This document shows positions 25,596-34,944 of a stretch of 64,000 nt of DNA, piece by piece. This stretch comes from Nostoc sp. 'Peltigera membranacea cyanobiont' N6. Its GTDB lineage: Bacteria; Cyanobacteriota; Cyanobacteriia; Cyanobacteriales; Nostocaceae. The stretch spans positions 3,734,501-3,798,500 of the forward strand of contig NZ_CP026681.1 of the NCBI RefSeq assembly GCF_002949735.1, written 5' to 3'. Position 1 is the first letter of the stretch. The number at the start of each line of letters is the position of its first letter. Both the position numbers and the translations under genes were made by a program. Under the pieces are notes generated by a model, which saw only the letters and a list, made by a program, of their open reading frames with translations, was not told the DNA's origin and did not search any database.

Positions 25596-27056
25596 TTACT
25601 TCAAACCGAGAATGTTTAAGACTATGTACAAGCCCCCTGCGTATGTAGCAGAGCCAAGCAGTACGCAAACTGGGAGTGTCAGCACCCATGCTAGTAATAA
25701 GTTTCTCAGGGTGTCCATCTGCAAGCCAGAATGATTTGCCGCCATCGTACCTGCTACACCCGATGACAGGACGTGAGTGGTGCTGACTGGCAGACCGAAG
25801 TAATCGGCAGCACCAATTGTTGTCATCGCGACTAACTCGGCGGAAGCTCCTTGAGCGTAGGTAAGGTGGTCTTTGCCAATCTTTTCACCCACTGTCACCA
25901 CAATCCGCTTCCAACCAATCATTGTGCCAAGACCCAGTGCAATGGCAACGGCAAATTTCACCCAATTGGGAATGAATTTGGTTACTTTATCCAACTGAGT
26001 CTTATAGCTGGTAAGTGCCTCTTCTTGTTTAGGATCGGTAAATTTTTTCTCCTTGTCCAACTTCCCAATTGTTCCAGCAACTAGATACATATCGGTTCGT
26101 AGTGAACTAAGCTCATCTTTTGAAAGCTGTTTGAAACTCGTCTTACCAGCAAGCTTATCTCCAATTATCCGACTCTCGGCAGCAAGGGCTGCAAAGGTTT
26201 TGTCGTTAGCTTGGGCGGTTGGCTTGAGAAAGTTGGAAAGCTCATCTGTGATGTTTTGGCCATTTAACGATGTTCCAGGTGCTTGTTGTTGCAGTACTGG
26301 AACTACAGAGTTTGATGTAGCAACCAACTGAGCGATCGCTGCGGCATTGGTATCTATATTCAGTGCAAACATCCCTGGTAGAATGCCCACCAAGATGAGC
26401 ATGATCAAACCCATACCTTTTTGACCATCATTTGAACCGTGGGCGAAGCTCACACCAGTACATGTCAAGATTAACAAACCACGTACCCAAGTTGGCGGTG
26501 CTTTCCCATGATCTGGCGCACGATACAATTCTGGTCTTTTGATCAGTATCTTTGCCAGCAGTAACAGCAGTGCAGCGCAGGTAAATCCAACGATTGGCGA
26601 AACCAGTAGCGATGTAAAAACTTCCTGCGCCTTTGCCCAGTTCACGCCCTCGCCAAAGACATGACCAGAAGATAACATTGAATTGGCTAAACCAACACCC
26701 ATAATTGAGCCAATCAATGTGTGTGAACTGGATGCAGGTAAGCCCAAGTACCAGGTTCCTAAGTTCCACATAATCGCTGAAATCAAAAGTGCAAACACCA
26801 TTGCGAAGCCTGCACTTGAGCCAACATTGAGTACCAACTCAACCGGAAGCAGGGCGATAATGCCAAAAGCAACGGCTCCGCTTGATGTCAGTACACCAAT
26901 TAGGTTCCAGCAGCCTGACCAAACAACGGCGATATTTGGCTTCAGGGTGTTAGTGTAGATGACTGTAGCAACTGCATTTGCAGTATCATGAAAACCATTG
27001 ACAAACTCGAAGCCGAGTGCAAGACTCAGCGCCAAAGCTAGAAATAAGTATTCCAT
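25596..27056 (-). CDS. pit: Inorganic phosphate transporter (Pit family)
   Basis: 486 residues, low-affinity phosphate/metal-phosphate symporter in the inner membrane. The N-terminal repeat has GFEFVNGFHDTANAVATVIY and the C-terminal repeat has YFGLPVSTTHVLSSGVAGTM, the two PD001131-type signatures. A loop of about 110 residues (about 255-365) between the halves is soluble and helical. It is unusually long for Pit but seen in other bacterial members. Convergent with the aldolase gene. Confidence 0.94.
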   Translation of the reverse strand: MEYLFLALALSLALGFEFVNGFHDTANAVATVIYTNTLKPNIAVVWSGCWNLIGVLTSSGAVAFGIIALLPVELVLNVGSSAGFAMVFALLISAIMWNLGTWYLGLPASSSHTLIGSIMGVGLANSMLSSGHVFGEGVNWAKAQEVFTSLLVSPIVGFTCAALLLLLAKILIKRPELYRAPDHGKAPPTWVRGLLILTCTGVSFAHGSNDGQKGMGLIMLILVGILPGMFALNIDTNAAAIAQLVATSNSVVPVLQQQAPGTSLNGQNITDELSNFLKPTAQANDKTFAALAAESRIIGDKLAGKTSFKQLSKDELSSLRTDMYLVAGTIGKLDKEKKFTDPKQEEALTSYKTQLDKVTKFIPNWVKFAVAIALGLGTMIGWKRIVVTVGEKIGKDHLTYAQGASAELVAMTTIGAADYFGLPVSTTHVLSSGVAGTMAANHSGLQMDTLRNLLLAWVLTLPVCVLLGSATYAGGLYIVLNILGLK

Positions 27057-27382
27057 TTAGCACTCCTAATAAAAGACAAGAATGCAGCCTGACAAAAATA
27101 ATTTGTGTTACAAAAAACTATTAAAACTGGGAAAAAACCTGGAGTTATTGCAATTCAGCTAGCTACATAAAAATTTGAGGTTATAAATATAACCTTTTTC
27201 TAAGCAAACTCTCTGATTGCATTTACCATATTGAAATCAGCATCGGTTCTAACTACAATTGAAGATTAGGATAGATAGATTAAGAAATAAATAAGGAATG
27301 GTAAATAATAAATTAAGGAACTTTAAATCATAGTTGTGGGGTGGGGGGAGAAGAATTAATGCCCCATACCCCATGTCCACTG
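27057..27382. other. Intergenic region, nothing found
   Basis: Upstream region of pit on one side and 3' end of the RNase T2 gene on the other. No gene, repeat or Pho-box-like tandem octamer was evident by eye. Confidence 0.4.
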
Positions 27383-28051
27383 TTATCTAACGTTTCTCAC
27401 TAAGAAATCTGGTTGACCACAACTTTTTTGCGATCGCTTCAAAATCTCGGCGCTACAAGTACCAGGTTCACCATTTTTAGAATAACAAAAGAAGACTTCT
27501 TGCAAAAATCTTCCCGAACCAGAACAAAAAGGTACTATCCCATCAGCAGTCATGTTATTATTAGCACTCACAAATGAATTTTTAAAATTTGTAGTTGTTG
27601 TACGCAAGGGTTTATTCGGACGATTGTAAGCTGCCGGAATAGCGATCGCATCTTTTAACTTTTTACTCAATCCCAAGTATTCCGCAGGGGTTTTCCCCGA
27701 ACAAGTACCATGTTTTTCCCATTCATGCTCGTAAAGTTTATCACTGGGAAACAAATTCGGAAATCGTCGTTTTACTTCCGACGGTAATTTTTGTGTGGAA
27801 CAATTAGCAGGATAACCAGCTTGGTATTGTGGCCACAAACCATGTAATACAAAACCAAGTTTTTTCCCAGAACTGCACTGCTGTGGATCGCGAGTGCCAT
27901 TTGTCGCACAATAATCCGGCGACCACGAGAGTGTCAGTACATAAAAATCAAATTTACCCGGAGTACCGCGATTTTGAGCAATGGCAGCATTAGGTATAAA
28001 AAGAGCAGTAATTAACAAAGAAGATGCGATGAAAAATTTCTTTAATTGCAT
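27383..28051 (-). CDS. Secreted ribonuclease T2
   Basis: 222 residues. A signal peptide of about 25 residues ends NAAIAQN. The two conserved active-site segments are present: GFVLHGLWPQ (catalytic His70) and YEHEWEKHGTC (E110, H114). Several cysteines suggest disulfides in the periplasm or outside. RNase T2 enzymes cut single-stranded RNA to 3'-phosphates through 2',3'-cyclic intermediates. Single gene, ATG start. Confidence 0.93.
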   Translation of the reverse strand: MQLKKFFIASSLLITALFIPNAAIAQNRGTPGKFDFYVLTLSWSPDYCATNGTRDPQQCSSGKKLGFVLHGLWPQYQAGYPANCSTQKLPSEVKRRFPNLFPSDKLYEHEWEKHGTCSGKTPAEYLGLSKKLKDAIAIPAAYNRPNKPLRTTTTNFKNSFVSANNNMTADGIVPFCSGSGRFLQEVFFCYSKNGEPGTCSAEILKRSQKSCGQPDFLVRNVR

Positions 28052-28222
28052 ATAAATAGTTAGTTTCTTCTCAAAATAAAGTTATATACAATACATTGTT
28101 CCGAGTCAAGGATTAAGAATTCATCCAGTTCCGAATCCCCAATGAATTCAGAAAAAGCAAATCTTGGTAGGGATTCTGGGATATCCTTAGATAAGTGAAA
28201 GATTTGCCAAAAAATAGTAAGA

Positions 28223-29389
28223 ATGAAGCTGGCATCAAGAGTAAGTCAGGTAACACCTTCATTAACCTTAGCGATCGCAGCCAAGGCTAAGGCACTGAAG
28301 GCAGAAGGAATAGATGTCTGTAGTTTTAGCGCTGGAGAACCAGATTTTGATACCCCAGCGCATATTAAAGCCGCAGCAGTCAAAGCTTTGGATGAAGGCA
28401 AAACCAAGTATGGTGCAGCAGCCGGAGAACCAAAGTTAAGGGAAGCGATCGCCCATAAGCTTAAAATTGATAACGGTCTTGATTACAAGTCTGAGAATGT
28501 CATTGTCACCAATGGCGGTAAGCATTCTCTGTACAACTTGATGGTGGCGCTAATTGACCCAGGTGATGAGGTAATTATCCCTGCACCCTACTGGCTAAGT
28601 TATCCCGAAATGGTGACTTTGGTCGGTGGAGTTCCGGTAATTGTCCATACAGATGCCACAACGGGTTATAAAATTACTCCCGAACAACTCCGTAAAGCGA
28701 TCGCGCCGAAGACGAAGTTATTTATCCTCAACTCTCCATCTAATCCTACGGGGATGGTTTACACGCCAGATGAAATCAAAGCACTGGCGCAGGTAGTAGT
28801 TGATGCAGATATCTTTGTCGTCTCCGATGAGATTTACGAAAAGATTCTCTACGACGGTGCAGAACATATCAGCATCGGTTCTCTTGGGAAGGAAATTTTT
28901 GACCGGACTTTGATTAGTAATGGGTTTGCGAAGGCTTATTCCATGACTGGTTGGAGACTTGGTTATTTAGCGGGGCCTGTGGAAATCATTAAAGCAGCGA
29001 GTACCATCCAAGGGCATAGTACATCTAACGTGTGTACCTTTGCTCAATATGGTGCGATCGCAGCGCTACAAAGTTCTCAAGATTGTGTCGAAGAAATGCG
29101 CCAAGCCTTCGCCAAACGCCGACAGGTAATGCTAGACAGACTTAACGCCATTCCCGGATTGAGTACCGCAAAACCAGATGGCGCGTTTTATCTGTTCCCT
29201 GATATCAGCAAAACTGGTCTAAAATCCCTAGAATTTTGTGACGCTTTGTTGGGAGAACATCAAGTTGCAGTCATTCCCGGAATTGCTTTTGGTGCTGATG
29301 ACAACATTCGCCTTTCCTACGCCACAGATATGGCAACAATTGAAAAGGGAATGGATAGATTAGAGAAATTTGTCAAGTCGCGTATTTAG
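28223..29389 (+). CDS. aspC: Class I aminotransferase, aspartate type
   Basis: 388 residues, PLP enzyme of the prokaryotic type Ib aspartate/prephenate aminotransferases. PLP lysine K237 in SNGFAKAYSMTGWR; NSPSNPTGMVY carries the conserved Asn, and SDEIYEK the Asp/Tyr pair. Arg at the C-terminal NIRLSYA binds the substrate carboxylate. ATG start. The exact substrate pair (aspartate, prephenate or both) cannot be decided by eye. Confidence 0.92.
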   Translation: MKLASRVSQVTPSLTLAIAAKAKALKAEGIDVCSFSAGEPDFDTPAHIKAAAVKALDEGKTKYGAAAGEPKLREAIAHKLKIDNGLDYKSENVIVTNGGKHSLYNLMVALIDPGDEVIIPAPYWLSYPEMVTLVGGVPVIVHTDATTGYKITPEQLRKAIAPKTKLFILNSPSNPTGMVYTPDEIKALAQVVVDADIFVVSDEIYEKILYDGAEHISIGSLGKEIFDRTLISNGFAKAYSMTGWRLGYLAGPVEIIKAASTIQGHSTSNVCTFAQYGAIAALQSSQDCVEEMRQAFAKRRQVMLDRLNAIPGLSTAKPDGAFYLFPDISKTGLKSLEFCDALLGEHQVAVIPGIAFGADDNIRLSYATDMATIEKGMDRLEKFVKSRI

Positions 29390-29590
29390 TTAGTTGTCAT
29401 TTGTCATTCGTCATTTGTCATTTGTTCAACTTGTTAACTCCACCTTTTCGACTCAGAACGGGTGGAGTTCATTTTAAAACCTGAATTTCGCAGTTCCAAG
29501 CCTCAAGTTACGTTATCTTAACCGAAGCACGATAATCAGCTTCGGTGCGGATTGGACGAAGTTCAAGCATATTCCCAATTCCCAATTCCC

Positions 29591-30778
29591 TTACATTAAC
29601 TGCATCTCCTGCAACCCTTGGCGTAGTCTCTTCGCCTCTTCGGGATTATATCTTTCGTGAAGGGCGATCGCTTTTTTAAAAGCTGTTAAACTATCTTGAT
29701 GATTGCCAGCTTTCAGCAACACTACGCCTAAATTTTGATACGCTTCGGCATAGTTGGGATTTAGGGCGATCGCATTTTGATAATATACGATCGCATCTGT
29801 CAATAAACCCAAAGCTTTAAATGTCATTGCCAAATTATAATGACCAAAAACAAAAGTCGGGTCAATTTTTAAAGTTGTGGCGTAAGCGGTTTTCGCACCG
29901 TTGAAATCTCCTGCTGCTTTGAGTAAGTTACCCAGGTTGTTGTATGCTCCTAATTTGAGGATGGCGTAAATTGGCAATTTAATGGCAGCTTGATAGTGAG
30001 AAATCGCCTGCGGGGATTTTTGCAATCGACTGTAGGCAATGCCTAAATGATAGTGGAGTTCATATAAAATATCGTAGTTGTCTTCAGCAGCGCTAATTCC
30101 ATGTCTGAGCAATTCCATACCTTGGGTAATTTTCCCAGTTTCCACATACAATGCCCCTAATTTACTGCAAACATAGGGGTCATCGGGATGAGTAGCAAAA
30201 AACCCTTCCATTGCTGTGGCTGCTTTGGCATATTTGTTATTTTGAGCGATCGCACTTTTTTGATATCCTGTGTGTACAAGTGCAACCCCTGGTAAATAAC
30301 CTATTTGCCAATGGGGTTCTTTGGTTAAAATTGCTGAGACGCTATCATCCACTAAGGCATGGTAAGGACGGTCAAAACGAATATCTGGATGATTGCGGAA
30401 TAACCTCGAAACCAGAGAATAGGGAGATTGTTCAGCACCAACTTCCTGGCGGACGAGGTTGATGAGCAGATATTCGTCGGTTGCGATCGCTTCTCGCAAT
30501 TGCGGTACAATTGCTGGTGTCAGAGTTTCATCAGCATCTAATACCAGAATCCAATCTCCAGTGACATATTTGAGAGCTGCATTGCGGGCAACACTGAAGT
30601 CATTGCACCATTTAAAATGATGGACTTTGGCACCAAGTTGTTGGGCAATGTTGGGAGTGCGATCGATCGAGCCTGTATCCAAGACTACCATTTCATCTAC
30701 TACTTTTCTGACACTGCTCAGACATTTCGGTAGTGTTGCTGCTTCGTTTTTTACAATCATGCACAGACTGAGTTTCAT
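29591..30778 (-). CDS. Family 2 glycosyltransferase with TPR repeats
   Basis: 395 residues. An N-terminal GT-A domain (1-about 190) starts LSLCMIVKNEAATLPKCLSS and has DWILVLDADETLTP as DxD motif, followed by about six tetratricopeptide repeats (200-385), e.g. GHYNLAMTFKALGLLTDAIV and AYQNLGVVLLKAGNHQDSL. This SunS-like architecture often glycosylates proteins or peptides. No target gene is obvious next to it. ATG start. Confidence 0.9.
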   Translation of the reverse strand: MKLSLCMIVKNEAATLPKCLSSVRKVVDEMVVLDTGSIDRTPNIAQQLGAKVHHFKWCNDFSVARNAALKYVTGDWILVLDADETLTPAIVPQLREAIATDEYLLINLVRQEVGAEQSPYSLVSRLFRNHPDIRFDRPYHALVDDSVSAILTKEPHWQIGYLPGVALVHTGYQKSAIAQNNKYAKAATAMEGFFATHPDDPYVCSKLGALYVETGKITQGMELLRHGISAAEDNYDILYELHYHLGIAYSRLQKSPQAISHYQAAIKLPIYAILKLGAYNNLGNLLKAAGDFNGAKTAYATTLKIDPTFVFGHYNLAMTFKALGLLTDAIVYYQNAIALNPNYAEAYQNLGVVLLKAGNHQDSLTAFKKAIALHERYNPEEAKRLRQGLQEMQLM

Positions 30779-31054
30779 ATTGCCGATAAATTCTGGTTAC
30801 AATTATTTACTTACTGTTATTACCAACTTTTATGTTGTGTCTATATGTATCGCATCCGAACTCGATGCAGGTCAATTTACTATCAGAGAAAATCGACCCG
30901 TCTCTGTATCTAATTTTTAATAGATGTACCCTCGAAATAATATGTTTATCTAGTAATTAGTGAGGATAGTTAATAATAATTTTAAATCAACTATTACCCA
31001 TTTTTCATGATTATGTAATTATAATATACATTGTATAAATATTCCTATATTGTG

Positions 31055-32329
31055 ATGAAAAAAACATTCGCCCAAATAGCAAATAGACTTCGCCGCGACC
31101 TCCCAGAATACTTGCGATCGCTTAACAATTGGTTTTTCGATACACCAGAAAGGGCACTCTTAGAAGCTCAACAGGCCGCTCAGAGAATTAGAAATATTGA
31201 GATAGAACATTTTGAGGGTAAAAAAATATCTTCAGAATCCGTAAATTATACTGAAACGGTGATGTCTTATTGGCAAGTCTACGTTGATAAAAATTTAACT
31301 ATTATCAAGATTAGACTTGCAGAATTCCAACTTAGTCGGGGAATTGTCAATATTTCTAATTCTAATTTATTAGAAAGATTGAATATTATTGATGAAGTTC
31401 TAGAGAAGTATGTTATTAAAGATGAGGTAATTAGTAACAGCGCCTTATTGTCAAATTATCAAGCCCTAACAATCGATCGGAGTGAAATCAATAAACAACC
31501 AGACTCATCTAATATTCAACGTCTGCCTTCAAATCAAAACACTGCATTTTTACCTGGGTCTATTGGCAGAACTCTTAATAAAATCAAAGGAGATTTTTCA
31601 CCACAAAGAGAAGAAGAATTCGTCAGAAATTACCGAATTTCTAAAAATAGAACAAGAGTTGCTCTAAAATTTTTGCTCACTTTAATGATTATCCCCCTTT
31701 TAACTCAGATTTTATCTAAACAGTTCTTAGTAATTCCCATATTAGAAAAGACTAGAGGGGAGAACACAATTCAAATATTCCTTAATTCCGATCTCGAAAA
31801 AGAAGCACTCCATGAATTATCTAGTTTCCAAAAATCTTTGAGGTTTGAATCTTTATTAAATCATGCACCAGAGCTTTCCTCAGAGGTAATAAGAGAAAAA
31901 ATAAAGGATAAAGCAATTGACATAGCCGATGAATTCCAAATAAAAACCAATAGTGCTGTTGGCAATGTTTTTGCTGATTTAATATCACTAGTTTCTTTTA
32001 GTATAATTATCGTTTTTAGCAAAAAAGAAATTGCGATCGTCAAGTCTTTTATAGATAATATCGTCTATGGACTGAGCGATAGTGCTAAGGCTTTTATAAT
32101 TATTCTTTTTACAGATATATTTGTAGGATTTCACTCACCAGATGGGTGGGAGGTTCTTCTTGAAGGATTCACAGAACATTTAGGTTTTCCAGCTAGTAGA
32201 AATGCAATATTTTTGTTTATTGCGACATTTCCGGTAATTTTAAATACCATATTTAAATACTGGATATTCCGCTATCTGAGTCGCTTATCTCCGTCAGCAT
32301 TAGCTACATTAAAAGAAATGGACGAGTAA
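31055..32329 (+). CDS. pcxA: Proton extrusion protein PcxA (CotA/CemA family)
   Basis: 424 residues from the ATG at 31055; a TTG 24 bases earlier is less likely. Starts KTFAQIANRLRRDLPEYL as cyanobacterial PcxA does. A long hydrophilic N-terminal region precedes four membrane segments, with conserved LLTLMIIPLLTQILSK and the final FKYWIFRYLSRLSPSALATL. Needed for light-induced Na+-dependent proton release, and homologous to chloroplast Ycf10/CemA. The next gene follows after about 75 bases. Confidence 0.92.
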   Translation: MKKTFAQIANRLRRDLPEYLRSLNNWFFDTPERALLEAQQAAQRIRNIEIEHFEGKKISSESVNYTETVMSYWQVYVDKNLTIIKIRLAEFQLSRGIVNISNSNLLERLNIIDEVLEKYVIKDEVISNSALLSNYQALTIDRSEINKQPDSSNIQRLPSNQNTAFLPGSIGRTLNKIKGDFSPQREEEFVRNYRISKNRTRVALKFLLTLMIIPLLTQILSKQFLVIPILEKTRGENTIQIFLNSDLEKEALHELSSFQKSLRFESLLNHAPELSSEVIREKIKDKAIDIADEFQIKTNSAVGNVFADLISLVSFSIIIVFSKKEIAIVKSFIDNIVYGLSDSAKAFIIILFTDIFVGFHSPDGWEVLLEGFTEHLGFPASRNAIFLFIATFPVILNTIFKYWIFRYLSRLSPSALATLKEMDE

Positions 32330-32402
32330 TTCATAATTATTTTGGCGGATTTTTCTGATGATTCGTTAGGCTATGTATATCCTGGTTCTTTTGAAGCGCA
32401 CT

Positions 32403-32879
32403 ATGGATTTTGAAAGCAAAACTAATGCCCCAACCCCCACAGACAACATAGAGTTTGCTCAACCAACTACTACGCGTAAGCCATTGCAATTGCTACGAGA
32501 CACTGAAGCTTTACTACGCCGTCCAACCGTAGCAACACTGTCGCTAATTTTGCCACCAAAACTGTCCAATAAATTCCAACTAACCTCATCTTTAGCAGAT
32601 GACTCCTTTAATGAGTTGGCAGAAATTGACCTAGACACTATTAGTGATTTTGAACTGCGACCTGCACGAATTAGTGTTGGCTTAAGCTTTATTGGTTTTG
32701 GGGCGCTGATGATATTAGTGCTGCTGCTGTATTTAAACACATTGCATCCAGAACTCAGGGCGGGCGAACAGATTCGGCAATACTGGTATCAGTATATTTG
32801 GTTTGTCAGTTTCGGTGTTGCGGGGATGTTTATGTTGGGGCGTGAAGCGATGCGTCCGATGCCAAAGCGACGGAAGTAA
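32403..32879 (+). CDS. Cyanobacterial membrane protein of unknown function
   Basis: 158 residues from ATG 32403; an in-frame ATG at 32373 would add ten residues. A hydrophilic Thr/Pro-rich N-terminal half ends DTISDFELRPARISVG, then two membrane segments (GLSFIGFGALMILVLLLYL and WYQYIWFVSFGVAGMFMLG) and a basic C-terminus PMPKRRK. I know similar unnamed cyanobacterial proteins but no function. It follows pcxA and may share its transcript. Confidence 0.75.
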   Translation: MDFESKTNAPTPTDNIEFAQPTTTRKPLQLLRDTEALLRRPTVATLSLILPPKLSNKFQLTSSLADDSFNELAEIDLDTISDFELRPARISVGLSFIGFGALMILVLLLYLNTLHPELRAGEQIRQYWYQYIWFVSFGVAGMFMLGREAMRPMPKRRK

Positions 32880-33103
32880 TTCGTAATTACATCGCTAACG
32901 TTACATTCGTGTAGCGTCTCTTAGAGAAAATAGTAATTCTGAATTAAATTTTATCAGGGGGATGGGGGCTTAACTCGCTAAAGTTGGTTAAAAGGGATGA
33001 ATTTTGAATCAAAGTGAAATTATTTAATTAAGAATTTATAAATTTCAGAAATTAGCACTTCACAATATGCTTCGGTATAAGCAGCAGTTAGGAACTTTTA
33101 TAT

Positions 33104-34015
33104 ATGAACTACGATGCTTTCATTGTTCCACCAGGTTCAAAGATTTCTCTGAAAAAAAACTATGACCCAGCTTATAAAACTGATTTCGATCAAAAAGCTG
33201 ATGCTGCAAGCAAATTGCAAACAGATGTTGAACGATTAGCAAATTACCAAAATATTCTCTATGCTCAAAACACATATTCCTTGCTGATTATTTTTCAGGC
33301 AATGGATGCTGCTGGGAAAGATAGCACAATTAAACATGTCACCTCTGGCGTGAACCCGCAAGGATTTCAGGTGTTCAGTTTCAAGAGTCCCAGTGCGGAA
33401 GAATTAGACCATGACTACCTGTGGCGAACAACTAAGGCTTTACCCGAAAGAGGTCGAATTGGGATATTCAACCGCTCATATTATGAAGAAACTTTAGTGG
33501 TTCGCGTCCATCCAGAAATACTGAAAAAGCAACAACTTCCTTACTTACCTAATGGAAATAAGATATGGAAACAACGTTTTGAAGAAATTAACAATTTTGA
33601 AAAATATTTAGTAGAGAATGGTGTAATTGTTTTGAAGTTCTTTCTCAATGTCTCGAAATCAGAGCAGAAAAAACGCTTTTTAGAACGGATTGAATTACCT
33701 GAAAAAAATTGGAAGTTTTCAGATAGTGATGTCAAAGAAAGAGCTTTTTGGGATGATTATATGAAAGCTTATGAAGAAGTTTTTAATTCCACGAGTACAA
33801 AATGGGCCCCGTGGTATATTATTCCTGCCGATCGCAAATGGTTTACACGCCTGGTAGTCGCTAATATTATCTGCACAAAATTAGAAGAACTAAATCTGCA
33901 ATACCCAACGGTTAGCGACGAACATAAACAGCAACTTTTGGAGGCGAAACGTATTTTAGAGCAGGAAGATGAACAGATAAATTTAAAAGATAAAGGTAAA
34001 AATAAGGAAAATTAG
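33104..34015 (+). CDS. Polyphosphate kinase 2 family protein
   Basis: 303 residues. The P-loop kinase core has FQAMDAAGKDSTIKHV (Walker A), and the lid region FNRSYYEETLVVRVHPE followed by an Asp/Arg-rich SDSDVKERAFWDDY. PPK2 enzymes use polyphosphate to phosphorylate ADP, GDP or AMP; the class cannot be fixed by eye. The charged C-terminus (KDKGKNKEN) is atypical but short. ATG start. A plausible functional counterpart to ppx at 14.3 kb. Confidence 0.92.
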   Translation: MNYDAFIVPPGSKISLKKNYDPAYKTDFDQKADAASKLQTDVERLANYQNILYAQNTYSLLIIFQAMDAAGKDSTIKHVTSGVNPQGFQVFSFKSPSAEELDHDYLWRTTKALPERGRIGIFNRSYYEETLVVRVHPEILKKQQLPYLPNGNKIWKQRFEEINNFEKYLVENGVIVLKFFLNVSKSEQKKRFLERIELPEKNWKFSDSDVKERAFWDDYMKAYEEVFNSTSTKWAPWYIIPADRKWFTRLVVANIICTKLEELNLQYPTVSDEHKQQLLEAKRILEQEDEQINLKDKGKNKEN

Positions 34016-34117
34016 TTCATAAATGCTGTATAATTCATATATAAAGATGAGCAGCTATCAATTTATGAATGCTCTCTGTAACTAATAAGTTTGGTTAGTA
34101 TTGACAGCCAAAAAATC

Positions 34118-34744
34118 ATGATTCAGATGGCGGAAGATGCCAACAATCATCCACCTCAGTTTCCTAATGCTGCCTTTGATATTGTAGCGATCGCAGCCTC
34201 AGCAGGCGGGCTGACTGCTCTATTGAAAGTACTATCGACTCTACCCGCAAAATTTCCAGCCGCGATCGCCATTGTCCAACATCTTGCTCCAGAGCATCGG
34301 TCATTCATGGCAGAAATTCTCAGTCGGCGCACGGATATTACCGTCAAACAGGCAGAGGAGGGAGACTGCCTTATCCCTGGAACGGCTTACGTTGCGCCGC
34401 CTAATCGTCACTTATTAGTTAATGATGACGGCACGCTTTCGTTATCACAGTCGAAATTAGTCCATTTTTTACGTCCTTCGGCTGATTTGTTATTTGAATC
34501 GGTTGCAGCCACTTACAAAGAAAGAGCGATCGCCATTGTGCTAACTGGAACAGGTAGCGACGGTGCAATGGGAGTAGAAGCAATAAAAAAAATGGGCGGT
34601 ACTGTCATTGTCCAAGATGTCGAAACCGCCGAGTTTTCTGGGATGCCTTCAGCTGCGATTCAAACTGGTAACGTAGATTTTATTCTCCCCTTAGATGAAA
34701 TCTCCAGCACCCTGGTGGATTTAGTCATGGGAAAATGTAACTAA
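34118..34744 (+). CDS. cheB: CheB-type methylesterase without receiver domain
   Basis: 208 residues from the ATG at 34118 (MIQMAEDANNH). The catalytic domain only: serine in IAASAGGLTALLKV, histidine in IVQHLAPEH, aspartate in GTGSDGAMG. No N-terminal REC domain, so it is not regulated by CheA-type phosphotransfer in the usual way. It precedes a CheR-PAS protein, so the pair likely adds and removes methyl groups on a shared target in a stress or sensory pathway rather than classical chemotaxis. Confidence 0.92.
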   Translation: MIQMAEDANNHPPQFPNAAFDIVAIAASAGGLTALLKVLSTLPAKFPAAIAIVQHLAPEHRSFMAEILSRRTDITVKQAEEGDCLIPGTAYVAPPNRHLLVNDDGTLSLSQSKLVHFLRPSADLLFESVAATYKERAIAIVLTGTGSDGAMGVEAIKKMGGTVIVQDVETAEFSGMPSAAIQTGNVDFILPLDEISSTLVDLVMGKCN

Positions 34745-34786
34745 GCTAAGACTTAGGGAGTAGAGGAAATTTATTTTGGAATGCAA

Positions 34787-34892
34787 CAATGAGTCTTTGA
34801 TACCCATTAATGAGGCTTAGAACTCCATTAATGAGTCTTTGATACTCATTAATGAGGCTTAGAACTTCTTTAATGAGTTTTTGATACTCGCG
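34787..34892. repeat. Tandem repeat between cheB and cheR
   Basis: About two and a half copies of a roughly 50-base unit built from ttaatgag blocks: attaatgaggcttagaact alternating with taatgagtctttgatactc. It fills most of the 200-base spacer. It is not a known Nostoc heptamer repeat. Confidence 0.75.
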
Positions 34893-34944
34893 AACAAGTA
34901 TAAAAACTTCGCTCTTTTGTATTCTACTCTCTACCTTCTATCCT

